A DNA stretch of 35,847 bases from assembly GCA_021162935.1 (NCBI GenBank), contig JAGGXR010000036.1:1-35847 (forward strand), given 5' to 3'. A model generated the notes under the pieces. It had not been told where the DNA came from and searched no databases. It was given only the letters and a program-made list of their open reading frames with translations. This document shows, in pieces, positions 15,541-22,194 of this stretch (the stretch's first letter is position 1; each line of letters opens with the position of its first letter). Made by a program: the position numbers and the translations under genes. This DNA comes from Deltaproteobacteria bacterium (GTDB taxonomy: Bacteria > Myxococcota_A > Polyangia > HGW-17 > SLPX01).

Positions 15541-16896
15541 ATGCGAATTTCTGAAATGAAGCAACTCGACCATCCTCTGTGTCCTGAACAAACGGAGGAC
15601 TCGATTGAAACGAAACGGCGCGGTCGACCGACTCGTCTCGTGGCGGCACGTTGGTTCGCGTTCGTGCTCCTTGGCGTTGCTATGGTTGTGCCTGGCGTTG
15701 GGCATGCAGCACCGCCCCTCGAACGAAGTCTGAGCCTGGAATTGGAAACAGGGCTGCGGTTCGACGACAACGCGTTCGTGGACCGTCGGGGCCAGTTCGG
15801 GGCCACGGCCATCCCGCATATCGTGGGGCTTTTGAGCAGCCGCACGTCGTTCGACTACGAGTTGCTTCGATGGTTGGACTTTTCCGTGGAAGGCGAGATT
15901 TCTCTCGATGAACTTCGGTTCGACCTCCAGGCGAAGAAGCGCACGAACGACCTGCGCAAGACGAGCGCACGACTGGATCCGCGCCTGGAGTTTCGTCCGT
16001 TGGAGACCCTTAAGATCGGAGTGACCCCTGGCATCCAGGTTTCTCGGGAAGCCGATCCTGTCTGGAGCTACCTCCAACTCGCTCCGAGCATTGACTTTTC
16101 ATATGACGGGCCCCTGGGCCTCGTGCTCGAAGGTTCCTATAACTTTACGGGCAAGTTCTACGACTCCAAGGCTCCCAGCGAGACGTATGCCAACATCGAC
16201 ATGAAGAGCCATCGGGTGGAACTGACCGCCAAGGTCTGGCACACGAAGTACCTGCGTAGCCGGGTCACCTCGTCGTTCGAGTACCAGAGCTATGCGCATA
16301 ACGTGGGCGATCTGCTGGGCCGGATCCTGTTCCTTCCCATTGGTCAATACGAAGATCCGGACGCGACGTACGTCGCCAAGGACCGACACGACAAGGTCTT
16401 CAAGGCGGACGCGGAATTGCTCGGCGTGCCCTTCACCTGGGGCGCCGCAGCCGTGGGGTACCAATACGAAGAGGATTGGGGCGATCTGGACACGTTCACG
16501 TATCGTGGGCATGGTCCCCGTCTGGCCATTGCCTTCAAGTACAAGGGCCACGAACTGTTCGGTCAGGCCAAAGTGACGTTCAAGAATTTCTACAAGTTTC
16601 GCTTCGACACGCGATACACGGACACGAGGAAAGACTACAAGATCGACATCTACGCCAAGTATGGCTACGTCATCAAGGACTGGGTGCGCATCGACCTCCT
16701 GTATTCTTTTTTCCGCAACGATTCGAATGATGCTGCGCATTTCGCCTTCGGTCACTCGCGCAGCTACTCGCTCTACCAGCGCAGCAAGGTGGAACTGACC
16801 GCCACCTTCATCTTCGACTTCCACAAGAGCGCCGAGCAGGCGCCCGAGGTTCCAGGCGAAGAGATGGCCGCGCTTGTCGGCCGCCCCCGCCGATAG
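15541..16896 (+). CDS. Outer-membrane beta-barrel protein
   Basis: 451 residues if started at the ATG at 15541. That gives about 36 residues before the signal helix (FAFVLLGVAMVVPGVGHA, likely cut before APP). A better-placed GGAGG lies 5 bases before an in-frame ATT at 15604, so a shorter protein from a rare ATT start is possible. After the signal comes SLELETGLRFDDNAFVD, then about 400 residues of alternating amphipathic strands with aromatic girdles (for example DYELLRWLDFSVEGEI, LVLEGSYNFTGKFY, YGYVIKDWVRIDLLYSFF), ending at ELTATFIFDF plus a 24-residue tail. This is typical of outer-membrane barrels. The closest look-alikes are export or exopolysaccharide-type barrels, not assigned further. 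It lies 25 bases after the small lipoprotein gene. Confidence 0.8.
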   Translation: MRISEMKQLDHPLCPEQTEDSIETKRRGRPTRLVAARWFAFVLLGVAMVVPGVGHAAPPLERSLSLELETGLRFDDNAFVDRRGQFGATAIPHIVGLLSSRTSFDYELLRWLDFSVEGEISLDELRFDLQAKKRTNDLRKTSARLDPRLEFRPLETLKIGVTPGIQVSREADPVWSYLQLAPSIDFSYDGPLGLVLEGSYNFTGKFYDSKAPSETYANIDMKSHRVELTAKVWHTKYLRSRVTSSFEYQSYAHNVGDLLGRILFLPIGQYEDPDATYVAKDRHDKVFKADAELLGVPFTWGAAAVGYQYEEDWGDLDTFTYRGHGPRLAIAFKYKGHELFGQAKVTFKNFYKFRFDTRYTDTRKDYKIDIYAKYGYVIKDWVRIDLLYSFFRNDSNDAAHFAFGHSRSYSLYQRSKVELTATFIFDFHKSAEQAPEVPGEEMAALVGRPRR

Positions 16897-16897
16897 T

Positions 16898-16920
16898 CAG
16901 GAGCCTTCGTCCTGGTTTTT
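16898..16920 (+). terminator. Weak intrinsic terminator after the beta-barrel gene
   Basis: CAGGA (16898-16902) pairs with TCCTG (16910-16914) across a 7-base loop and is followed by GTTTTT. The stem is only 5 bp, so the terminator is weak, but its position right after the stop and before a convergent gene is apt. Confidence 0.45.
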
Positions 16921-16946
16921 CCCAAATGTGTTTCTGAGATGGGGTT

Positions 16947-17906
16947 CTAGTTACAGGAACCGTTCGGGTCAGTGCCGCAGGCGATGGGATGACCGGCGTT
17001 TTGCCAGGCTTCGGTGCCGCCTGCGAAGTGGAAGATTTTGGCGCCGCTCAGACAGCCGATTTGCTCGGTGGCTCCAGCTTCCGCCTCGCTCACGCCGCAG
17101 CCCGGGTTGACGCAGTAGAAGATGATCGCCTTTGCGTTGCAGGTCACCACGTCGATCAAGGGCTGGCCGTCGTTTTTCCAGGTGCCATCGGCGACGTTGA
17201 ACACGTTGGTCGCATCGTCGCCGTCGATGTTGTAGGCACCAGCAATGTGGCCTTGGGCATAGGCTGTCGTGTCCATGGCGTCGATGATGTACTCATCGGT
17301 TGGAATGGGACCGTAATGGTCCGACAGGATGGCCGACATCTCGATGTCTTCATAATAATGCTTGGCGCGCCAGGCCTCCATGCCACCGTTCAGGACCCAC
17401 ACATCCGTATAGCCCAAATCGTCGATCGCCGCCTGTGCAATCGATTGGATCGTGGACTGATCCGCTGCCTTGCCATAAAAAAACAGGGGCATGTCCTCGG
17501 CGATGGTGGCATCCATCAGGAGCGACGCTGCATCGCTCGTCAGGGCTGAGCCGTCCCACAGGTCCGACAGCTTGATGTTCTTGGAGTGAGGGATGTGGCC
17601 CTGGATGAACTCGGGCGGCTCACGCAGGTCCAAGTAGGTCTGTCCCGCTCCCTGCTGGGGAAGTTGGACGTGTCGTAGGGTGGATGCGTCGATGGACTGG
17701 ACCACGGGCTTCACATAGGCATCTGGCTCCGTGGTTCCGTCCTGCACCATGGAGTCGTGCTGATTCGCGGTCGAATCCTGCACGGCAGCGTCTTTTTGTT
17801 GGTCCCCCGGGCCGCCCACCCCGCAGGCTCCCAGGATCAGGCCTAAGAGGGTGGTGGCGAGAATGGAGTACAATGGGCTCTTGGGTTGTGTCTTGGTGGT
17901 CGTCAT
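16947..17906 (-). CDS. Lipoprotein with two rhodanese domains, first lacking the catalytic cysteine
   Basis: 319 residues from the ATG at 17906: AAGGA lies 5 bases upstream, whereas the ATG at 17912 overlaps it. The lipobox is LGAC (Cys28), then a linker rich in Asp, Gln and Ala up to about 65. Rhodanese unit 1 (about 72-185) has DLREPPEFIQGHIPHSKNI and VWVLNGGMEAW. Its active loop reads FFYGKAADQST, with Gly145 where the sulfur-carrying Cys is expected. Unit 2 (about 200-306) has DAMDTTAYAQGHIAGAYNID, loop FYCVNPGCGVSE with Cys265, and FHFAGGTEAW. Two-domain rhodaneses usually keep only the second active, as here. Sulfurtransferase on the outside face of a membrane, acceptor unknown. Convergent with the barrel gene and divergent from the PDZ-thioredoxin gene. 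Confidence 0.88.
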   Translation of the reverse strand: MTTTKTQPKSPLYSILATTLLGLILGACGVGGPGDQQKDAAVQDSTANQHDSMVQDGTTEPDAYVKPVVQSIDASTLRHVQLPQQGAGQTYLDLREPPEFIQGHIPHSKNIKLSDLWDGSALTSDAASLLMDATIAEDMPLFFYGKAADQSTIQSIAQAAIDDLGYTDVWVLNGGMEAWRAKHYYEDIEMSAILSDHYGPIPTDEYIIDAMDTTAYAQGHIAGAYNIDGDDATNVFNVADGTWKNDGQPLIDVVTCNAKAIIFYCVNPGCGVSEAEAGATEQIGCLSGAKIFHFAGGTEAWQNAGHPIACGTDPNGSCN

Positions 17907-18009
17907 GGTCATCCTTAATGTCAGCAAGGGGGAAAAAGCCAATGTTCAAAAAAAATCTCCCGAAATAGGTCAGAAAATGCAAATGAAAAAAGAGTTTTTG
18001 CTTTTTGGG

Positions 18010-18036
18010 TTGTCATTGAATTTCAGCCCTTATACT
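18010..18036 (+). promoter_or_regulatory. Candidate promoter for the PDZ-thioredoxin gene
   Basis: TTGTCA (18010-18015) and TATACT (18031-18036) each match five of six consensus positions. The 15-base spacer is shorter than ideal. The leader of about 105 bases holds a small CGCGA/TCGCG hairpin (18111-18126) ahead of the ribosome site. Confidence 0.4.
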
Positions 18037-18149
18037 AAGTCTGTGCTGGTGAAGAATCAAGCGTCGGTTGTGCGGCATTCTCGCCAGCGCAACTGGCCAA
18101 TGGTTTGAGTCGCGACCCTGTTCGCGGCCATCTTAGTAAGGAGGCGGCC

Positions 18150-18995
18150 GTGCAACGGATGAATCGGACGACAACGCAGCGCGACGGGGCAACCACTGGC
18201 TGGACCGAAGTGGTGATTGGCTGGAAGGCTGTGATCGTGACTTCCCTGGCGCTTGCGATACTGCTTTCCTGGACCGGGACGGCGCAGGCGCGGGGGTGGA
18301 TGGGCTTTACGATGGGGCGGGGATCGGGAGGCGTGCGTGTCCGAAAGGTGCTTCCAACCTCGCCGGCCCAGAGGTCAGGACTCAAGGCTGGTGATCTGGT
18401 GACTGCGGTGGACGGCCACAAGGTTGCCACCCCGAGACAGGTGATCCGGGCGGCCTCGGGTAAGGGCCAGGGGCAGTCCATCACGTTATCGGTGGTTTCC
18501 AGTGGCACGACCCGATTGGTCTCTTTGCGGCTGGCAGCAGTGCCTCCGCTCCAGCAGCTCCTGCGGCTCCTGTTGGTGGGCTCCCGCGCGCCAAGCTTTT
18601 CGGTGCAAAGCACCTCTGGTCGATGGATCAGCCTGTCCGGTCTCCGGGGCAAGGTCGTGCTCGTCGAATTCTGGGGCACCTGGTGCGCGTCCTGCAAGAT
18701 TTCGTTGAAGAAGCTGGTTCGACTCCATCGTCGATTTGGCCGACGGGGCCTCGTGATCCTAGGACCGGCTCGAAACACGCTGGCCGAGGTCAAGGCCGAG
18801 GCGGCCAAGCTGCCTGTTCCCTTCGATCTCGCTGCCGACCCGGGAGCCAAGGCGGCCCGCAGGTATCATTTTTTCAAAACGCCTTCCATCGTCCTCATCG
18901 ATCGCAAAGGCGTCATCCGTCAGGTCTGGGTCGGATCATCGTACAGTCTGGCTCGCATGTCCGCCCTGGTTCGGCAACTCCTGGCTGAACGGTAG
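18150..18995 (+). CDS. PDZ domain fused to a TlpA-like thioredoxin, membrane anchored
   Basis: 281 residues. The GTG at 18150 is the start because TAAGGAGG ends 5 bases upstream, an almost ideal site. A hydrophobic helix (about 26-46, ending TAQA) is a signal peptide or N-terminal anchor. A PDZ domain (about 49-131) shows VRKVLPTSPAQRSGLKAGDLV, TAVDGHKV and QSITLSVVSSG. The thioredoxin fold follows, with FWGTWCASCK (Cys179/Cys182), a FDLAADPGAKAARRYHF segment and a cis-Pro loop KTPSIVLIDRKG. TlpA-like proteins reduce or oxidise periplasmic thiols; the PDZ part probably selects a protein C-terminus. Fusing the two is unusual. The next TlpA-like gene starts 1 base after its stop. Confidence 0.88.
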   Translation: MQRMNRTTTQRDGATTGWTEVVIGWKAVIVTSLALAILLSWTGTAQARGWMGFTMGRGSGGVRVRKVLPTSPAQRSGLKAGDLVTAVDGHKVATPRQVIRAASGKGQGQSITLSVVSSGTTRLVSLRLAAVPPLQQLLRLLLVGSRAPSFSVQSTSGRWISLSGLRGKVVLVEFWGTWCASCKISLKKLVRLHRRFGRRGLVILGPARNTLAEVKAEAAKLPVPFDLAADPGAKAARRYHFFKTPSIVLIDRKGVIRQVWVGSSYSLARMSALVRQLLAER

Positions 18996-18996
18996 C

Positions 18997-19623
18997 ATGG
19001 GCTTTCGTTCATTCGCTGGGCGGCCATGGTGGGCCCTGGCAGTCGGAGCTTTGGGCGGCCTGGCTTTGTTGGGCGTCGTGTTCCACGCCTACTTGGTCAG
19101 TGCTCGATGGGGTCGCCGGTCGGCCTGTGAGGGACTCGACCCCGAGTCGGTCACAGGGAATGCGGGCAGGGTTGAGACCGTGAGGCTTGCGGGGTTGAGG
19201 CTCGAAAAGAGCGGAACGGTCGCCGCGGGGCGTCGGCGAGGCCTGCCGCGAGACACGATCGTCGTGCTCAATTTTTGGTCGTCCACCTGTCCCCCCTGCA
19301 TCGAGGAATTGCCTTCCATGGTCGAGGCTGCTCGTCGTTCACAGAGCATGTCGCTGCGATTCGTGTTCGTGAATGTGGACACGGACTTGAAGACGTTGGG
19401 CAAATTTTGGGCGAACCATCCTGCCCTAGCCCCACAAGGGCGAGCCCTGTGGCTGTGGGACCCAGGAGGCCGATGGGCTGCTGGTTTGGGCACGACCAAG
19501 TATCCGGAAACCTATCTGGTGGGGCGGCAGGGCCGCATTCTATTCAAGATTGTGTCTTCGAAGGATTGGATGAGCCTGCCTGCTCGCCGTTGCTTGTCAT
19601 GGCTGGTCGATCGTCGACCCTGA
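18997..19623 (+). CDS. TlpA/ResA-like membrane-anchored thioredoxin
   Basis: 208 residues, starting 1 base after the preceding stop, so the two genes form an operon. A transmembrane helix at about 12-34 anchors it with the thioredoxin domain outside. The active site is FWSSTCPPCIEELPSM (Cys98/Cys101), with the CPPC plus Glu of the TlpA/ResA group, then VFVNVDTD and a cis-Pro loop TKYPETYLVGRQGRI. Family members reduce disulfides in apocytochrome c or other periplasmic proteins. With the PDZ-thioredoxin it probably forms a thiol relay. No cytochrome maturation gene is nearby, so the target is open. Confidence 0.88.
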   Translation: MGFRSFAGRPWWALAVGALGGLALLGVVFHAYLVSARWGRRSACEGLDPESVTGNAGRVETVRLAGLRLEKSGTVAAGRRRGLPRDTIVVLNFWSSTCPPCIEELPSMVEAARRSQSMSLRFVFVNVDTDLKTLGKFWANHPALAPQGRALWLWDPGGRWAAGLGTTKYPETYLVGRQGRILFKIVSSKDWMSLPARRCLSWLVDRRP

Positions 19624-19685
19624 CGGTTTTCGTCGGGACAGAGATTTTCCTCCAGGCAGGGCCCGTTACAAAGACGATGGGTGCA

Positions 19686-19708
19686 AACGGATCGGGATAC
19701 GATCCGTT
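19686..19708 (-). terminator. Hairpin at the 3' end of the Rrf2 gene
   Basis: AACGGATC (19686-19693) pairs perfectly with GATCCGTT (19701-19708) across a 7-base loop. It starts at the last base of the Rrf2 stop codon, between two convergent genes. On the minus strand only GTTTG follows, so it is a poor intrinsic terminator, but it may still end or protect the transcript. Confidence 0.4.
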
Positions 19709-20133
19709 CAGGCCAGGTCCTGCTTGTCTCGATACTCCTGTGCCAACTCGGCGATCGTGTGTCGTTCGAGAACAGCAAGCATGGCGTCTCGCAGCTCTTC
19801 CCAGACCGGCCTCGTCACGCATTCAGACGAACGGTTGCACAGGTCGGGGTGGTCGATGCAGTCGACAGGAGAAATCTCTCCTTCGAGAGCCATGATCACG
19901 TTTGCCACGGTGATCGATTCGGGGGGATGCGCCAACAGGTATCCTCCGGTCGCGCCGTGGACAGTTCTGACCAGGCCGGCAAGCCTGAGCGAGGTAAAAA
20001 TGTTGTCCAGATATTTCTTCGAAATGTCCTGATTTTCGGCGATACTTCTCGCGATGACAGGGCCCTTGCCGTTTTGGGCAGCCAACTCGACGAGTGCTCG
20101 AAGTCCGTATCTGGTTCGTGTGGATAGTTTCAT
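19708..20133 (-). CDS. Rrf2-family transcription regulator with three Fe-S-type cysteines
   Basis: 141 residues, typical Rrf2 length. MKLSTRTRYGLRALVELA begins the winged helix, ISKKYLDNIFTSLRLAGLVRTVHGATGGYLLAHP gives the recognition helix and wing, and the cysteines are Cys92, Cys99 and Cys105 (C-x6-C-x5-C). IscR, the best-known member, has the same trio at nearly the same places and binds a [2Fe-2S] cluster. A redox or Fe-S responsive repressor is therefore likely. Its targets are inferred: itself, and perhaps the neighbouring thiol-redox genes. It is divergent from the gene at 20306, with a dyad between them. Confidence 0.92.
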   Translation of the reverse strand: MKLSTRTRYGLRALVELAAQNGKGPVIARSIAENQDISKKYLDNIFTSLRLAGLVRTVHGATGGYLLAHPPESITVANVIMALEGEISPVDCIDHPDLCNRSSECVTRPVWEELRDAMLAVLERHTIAELAQEYRDKQDLA

Positions 20134-20195
20134 GGCAGCACCTGGTTTCCTTTGATTCTCATTTCAAGAACCGCCGATATACATCTCGTCCGATG

Positions 20196-20209
20196 TCAAC
20201 CATCGTTGA
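20196..20209. promoter_or_regulatory. Dyad TCAAC-N4-GTTGA upstream of the Rrf2 gene
   Basis: Perfect 5-bp arms with a 4-base centre lie in the 172-base divergent region, about 65 bases upstream of the Rrf2 start. Rrf2 regulators often control their own gene, so this is a candidate operator. The arms are short and chance is possible. Confidence 0.3.
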
Positions 20210-20236
20210 ACTATGAACATAATCCCCAAATATTTT

Positions 20237-20266
20237 TTGACAACGACTGAAGTTGACTTTTTGACG
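20237..20266 (+). promoter_or_regulatory. Three TTGAC direct repeats before the 20306 gene
   Basis: TTGACA (20237), TTGACT (20253) and TTGACG (20261) occur within 30 bases in an AT-rich stretch. Any may serve as a -35 element, but no good -10 sits 17 bases downstream of one. They may instead be repeated activator sites. Confidence 0.3.
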
Positions 20267-20305
20267 TCTTCTGGCACCGTAAAATGAATCGCTAAGGAGA
20301 AATCA

Positions 20306-21652
20306 ATGCCAGGATTAGGCCTGCTTCTCTTGCTCCTCATCATTGTGATTGTCTACGGTGTGCTCAAGGGCGCGTTTTCGAGCACAGTGAGTGGAGAGGC
20401 GATCGGCAGCCTGGCGAAGGTGGCGAGCGACCTGAACCTTGAGTTGCATTCCACCGGCCCGTCCTCCATGCAGCTCGAGGGAATGTTTCGGGGATATCGT
20501 ATCCAGTGCGATCTCTTCAACAGTCGGCATCTGGCAAAAGTGACCCTTGTGTCTCCCAACCCCATATCCGGAAGCATCCGACCCCAAACAGCGGAGACCG
20601 AACTGAAAACCACGTTTGGGGATACGACGGACCTGCTGATCGGAGTCACTGAATTGGACGACGGTCTGGAGATTGATTTTCCCGACCAGCCGGGCGTTCG
20701 GCGATTCCTGAAGGATGTGGTCGTGCGGCAGGAATTAGTCGACCTTTTGGAAGTGCCCTTCTACGAGCTGCACCTGACGCCTCGGGCCATCTCGGTCCGG
20801 TGGCACGAGCAGAACGGGGCTCCGACGGGGGAGAGTCTAAAAAAGATGATGAACCTCCTCTATCGGCTGTCGGAGCGAGCTTCGGCCGGTGCGACAGAGA
20901 TCCACGGGGATGACGCGGTGCCGCAGGCACCACCTGGGCATCCGCAGGCCTCGGAGGTTGTTCCGGCTGTCGGGCCAGCAAGGTCTCCATCGATTCCAAA
21001 GGCTGCGTCGGCCTCTTCTGTGGCGACAACAGGCGTCCATTTGTCAGTCGGATCAGGTTTGGCGGCATCTGTGGCCCCTTCGGGGCCCGAGGTGGCACAA
21101 CCCGTCATGGCTTCGAAGGCGTCGGTTGGAGGCACAGGACGCTTGGAGGCGACAGAGGGGACCGGGCAAACCCAAACTCGGGCCATGGATTTTAACTCGG
21201 GAGTCAAGGCGCTGCTGAGCGGAGCGCTGTCGCCCAAGGCCTTTGCGAGGGTATTCGAATCCCAACCGGAACGTCTGGATCAGGCGGTCGGTTTTTTGGG
21301 AGACTTTCAGTCTCGTGCTCCCATGCACAAGGCCCTGGCCGCCTTTGGTGCCGGGGCGGTGCCGGCCCTCGTGGCGCATGGGACTGATTTGCTGCTCGCC
21401 TACGAAATCCGTTCGGTGCTGCAGGATATGGGGCCCGCCGTCGGGCCAGCGCTTTTGGCCCAATTGGAGCGAGTGACCGATTCGAAACAGCTCGCTTTCG
21501 TGCTGGATATGCTGACCAAGGTATCGGTGGAAGGGGCGAAGGAGACGATCGGCCGGTTCTTGAAACACGACGATCCCTCCATTCGCCACAAAGCAGAACA
21601 GACCCTCATCGACCTGGGATGCTCTCGGAAGGAAGTGGGCAGCATGCGCTGA
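20306..21652 (+). CDS. Membrane-anchored protein with C-terminal HEAT-like repeats, unknown function
   Basis: 448 residues; AAGGAG lies 6 bases before the ATG. An N-terminal transmembrane helix (about 3-20, very Leu/Ile rich) leads to a folded domain of about 170 residues that I do not recognise (for example LNLELHSTGPSSMQLEGMF and LDDGLEIDFPDQPGVRRFL). Residues about 200-290 are a low-complexity Ala/Pro/Ser/Val linker. The last 150 residues are helical HEAT-like pairs, ending with FLKHDDPSIRHKAEQTLIDLG. The helix has few flanking charges, so orientation is unclear. It shares the anchor-plus-HEAT plan with the STAND protein but has no NTPase. Probably a scaffold. Confidence 0.75.
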   Translation: MPGLGLLLLLLIIVIVYGVLKGAFSSTVSGEAIGSLAKVASDLNLELHSTGPSSMQLEGMFRGYRIQCDLFNSRHLAKVTLVSPNPISGSIRPQTAETELKTTFGDTTDLLIGVTELDDGLEIDFPDQPGVRRFLKDVVVRQELVDLLEVPFYELHLTPRAISVRWHEQNGAPTGESLKKMMNLLYRLSERASAGATEIHGDDAVPQAPPGHPQASEVVPAVGPARSPSIPKAASASSVATTGVHLSVGSGLAASVAPSGPEVAQPVMASKASVGGTGRLEATEGTGQTQTRAMDFNSGVKALLSGALSPKAFARVFESQPERLDQAVGFLGDFQSRAPMHKALAAFGAGAVPALVAHGTDLLLAYEIRSVLQDMGPAVGPALLAQLERVTDSKQLAFVLDMLTKVSVEGAKETIGRFLKHDDPSIRHKAEQTLIDLGCSRKEVGSMR

Positions 21653-22194
21653 CTCCGCATGACTTTTTCGAAACCGCCTGGAAGTGAATGGGGACGGCTT
21701 CGCAAGAGCCAGTTTTTTTGGGACGGGCCCCACAGGACTGCGGGCCATGGCTGGCCCTCGCCGCGCATCGTTTGGGGATGCACGTGGGCTGTGCGCCTTT
21801 GCGATCGCACCGGGCTGGCCATCGGTCTGGGCGACGCATTCCTCCGTGAAATGGGAGTTGCGGGCGGCAAGGTATAGGCGGCTGGGTGGGCGTGACATCG
21901 TGGAGCATTGTGTCGCGTTGGGACGTCATGTCCCGTTTTGTTCCATATGGTTTGTTCGATGGCGTCGAAGGCCTGGCCGCGCGGTCGCCCTTGCGCCCAA
22001 CGATTTTCCCGCCTTATCGAAGGCCAAACGGGCGGCTCTTGCGTTTTGGCCGATTTCATGTCAATGGAAATGCGAACGAGGGACTGGCACGGCTCCTGCT
22101 TTGTGCCATGTTCTTCTTGAGTTTGTTTGGAAATACACGGAACTCAGCGGCGTGTCAGGGTCTTGGCCGCACGTCGAAACGAATCGGGAGAGCA
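21653..22194. other. 542-base stretch without a convincing gene
   Basis: Several overlapping frames are open on both strands here, but none combines a ribosome site with a plausible protein. The VKOR-DsbA frame is open back to 21886, and the extra 103 residues look non-coding. The stretch could hold the operon promoter, a decayed gene or an unrecognised RNA. Confidence 0.4.

Noticed and set aside
21606-22059. Open frames on both strands in the gap before VKOR-DsbA
   Set aside because: The proteins are rich in Arg, Pro, Ser and Cys with no domain-like pattern, typical of shadow frames in GC-rich DNA, and none has a good start.
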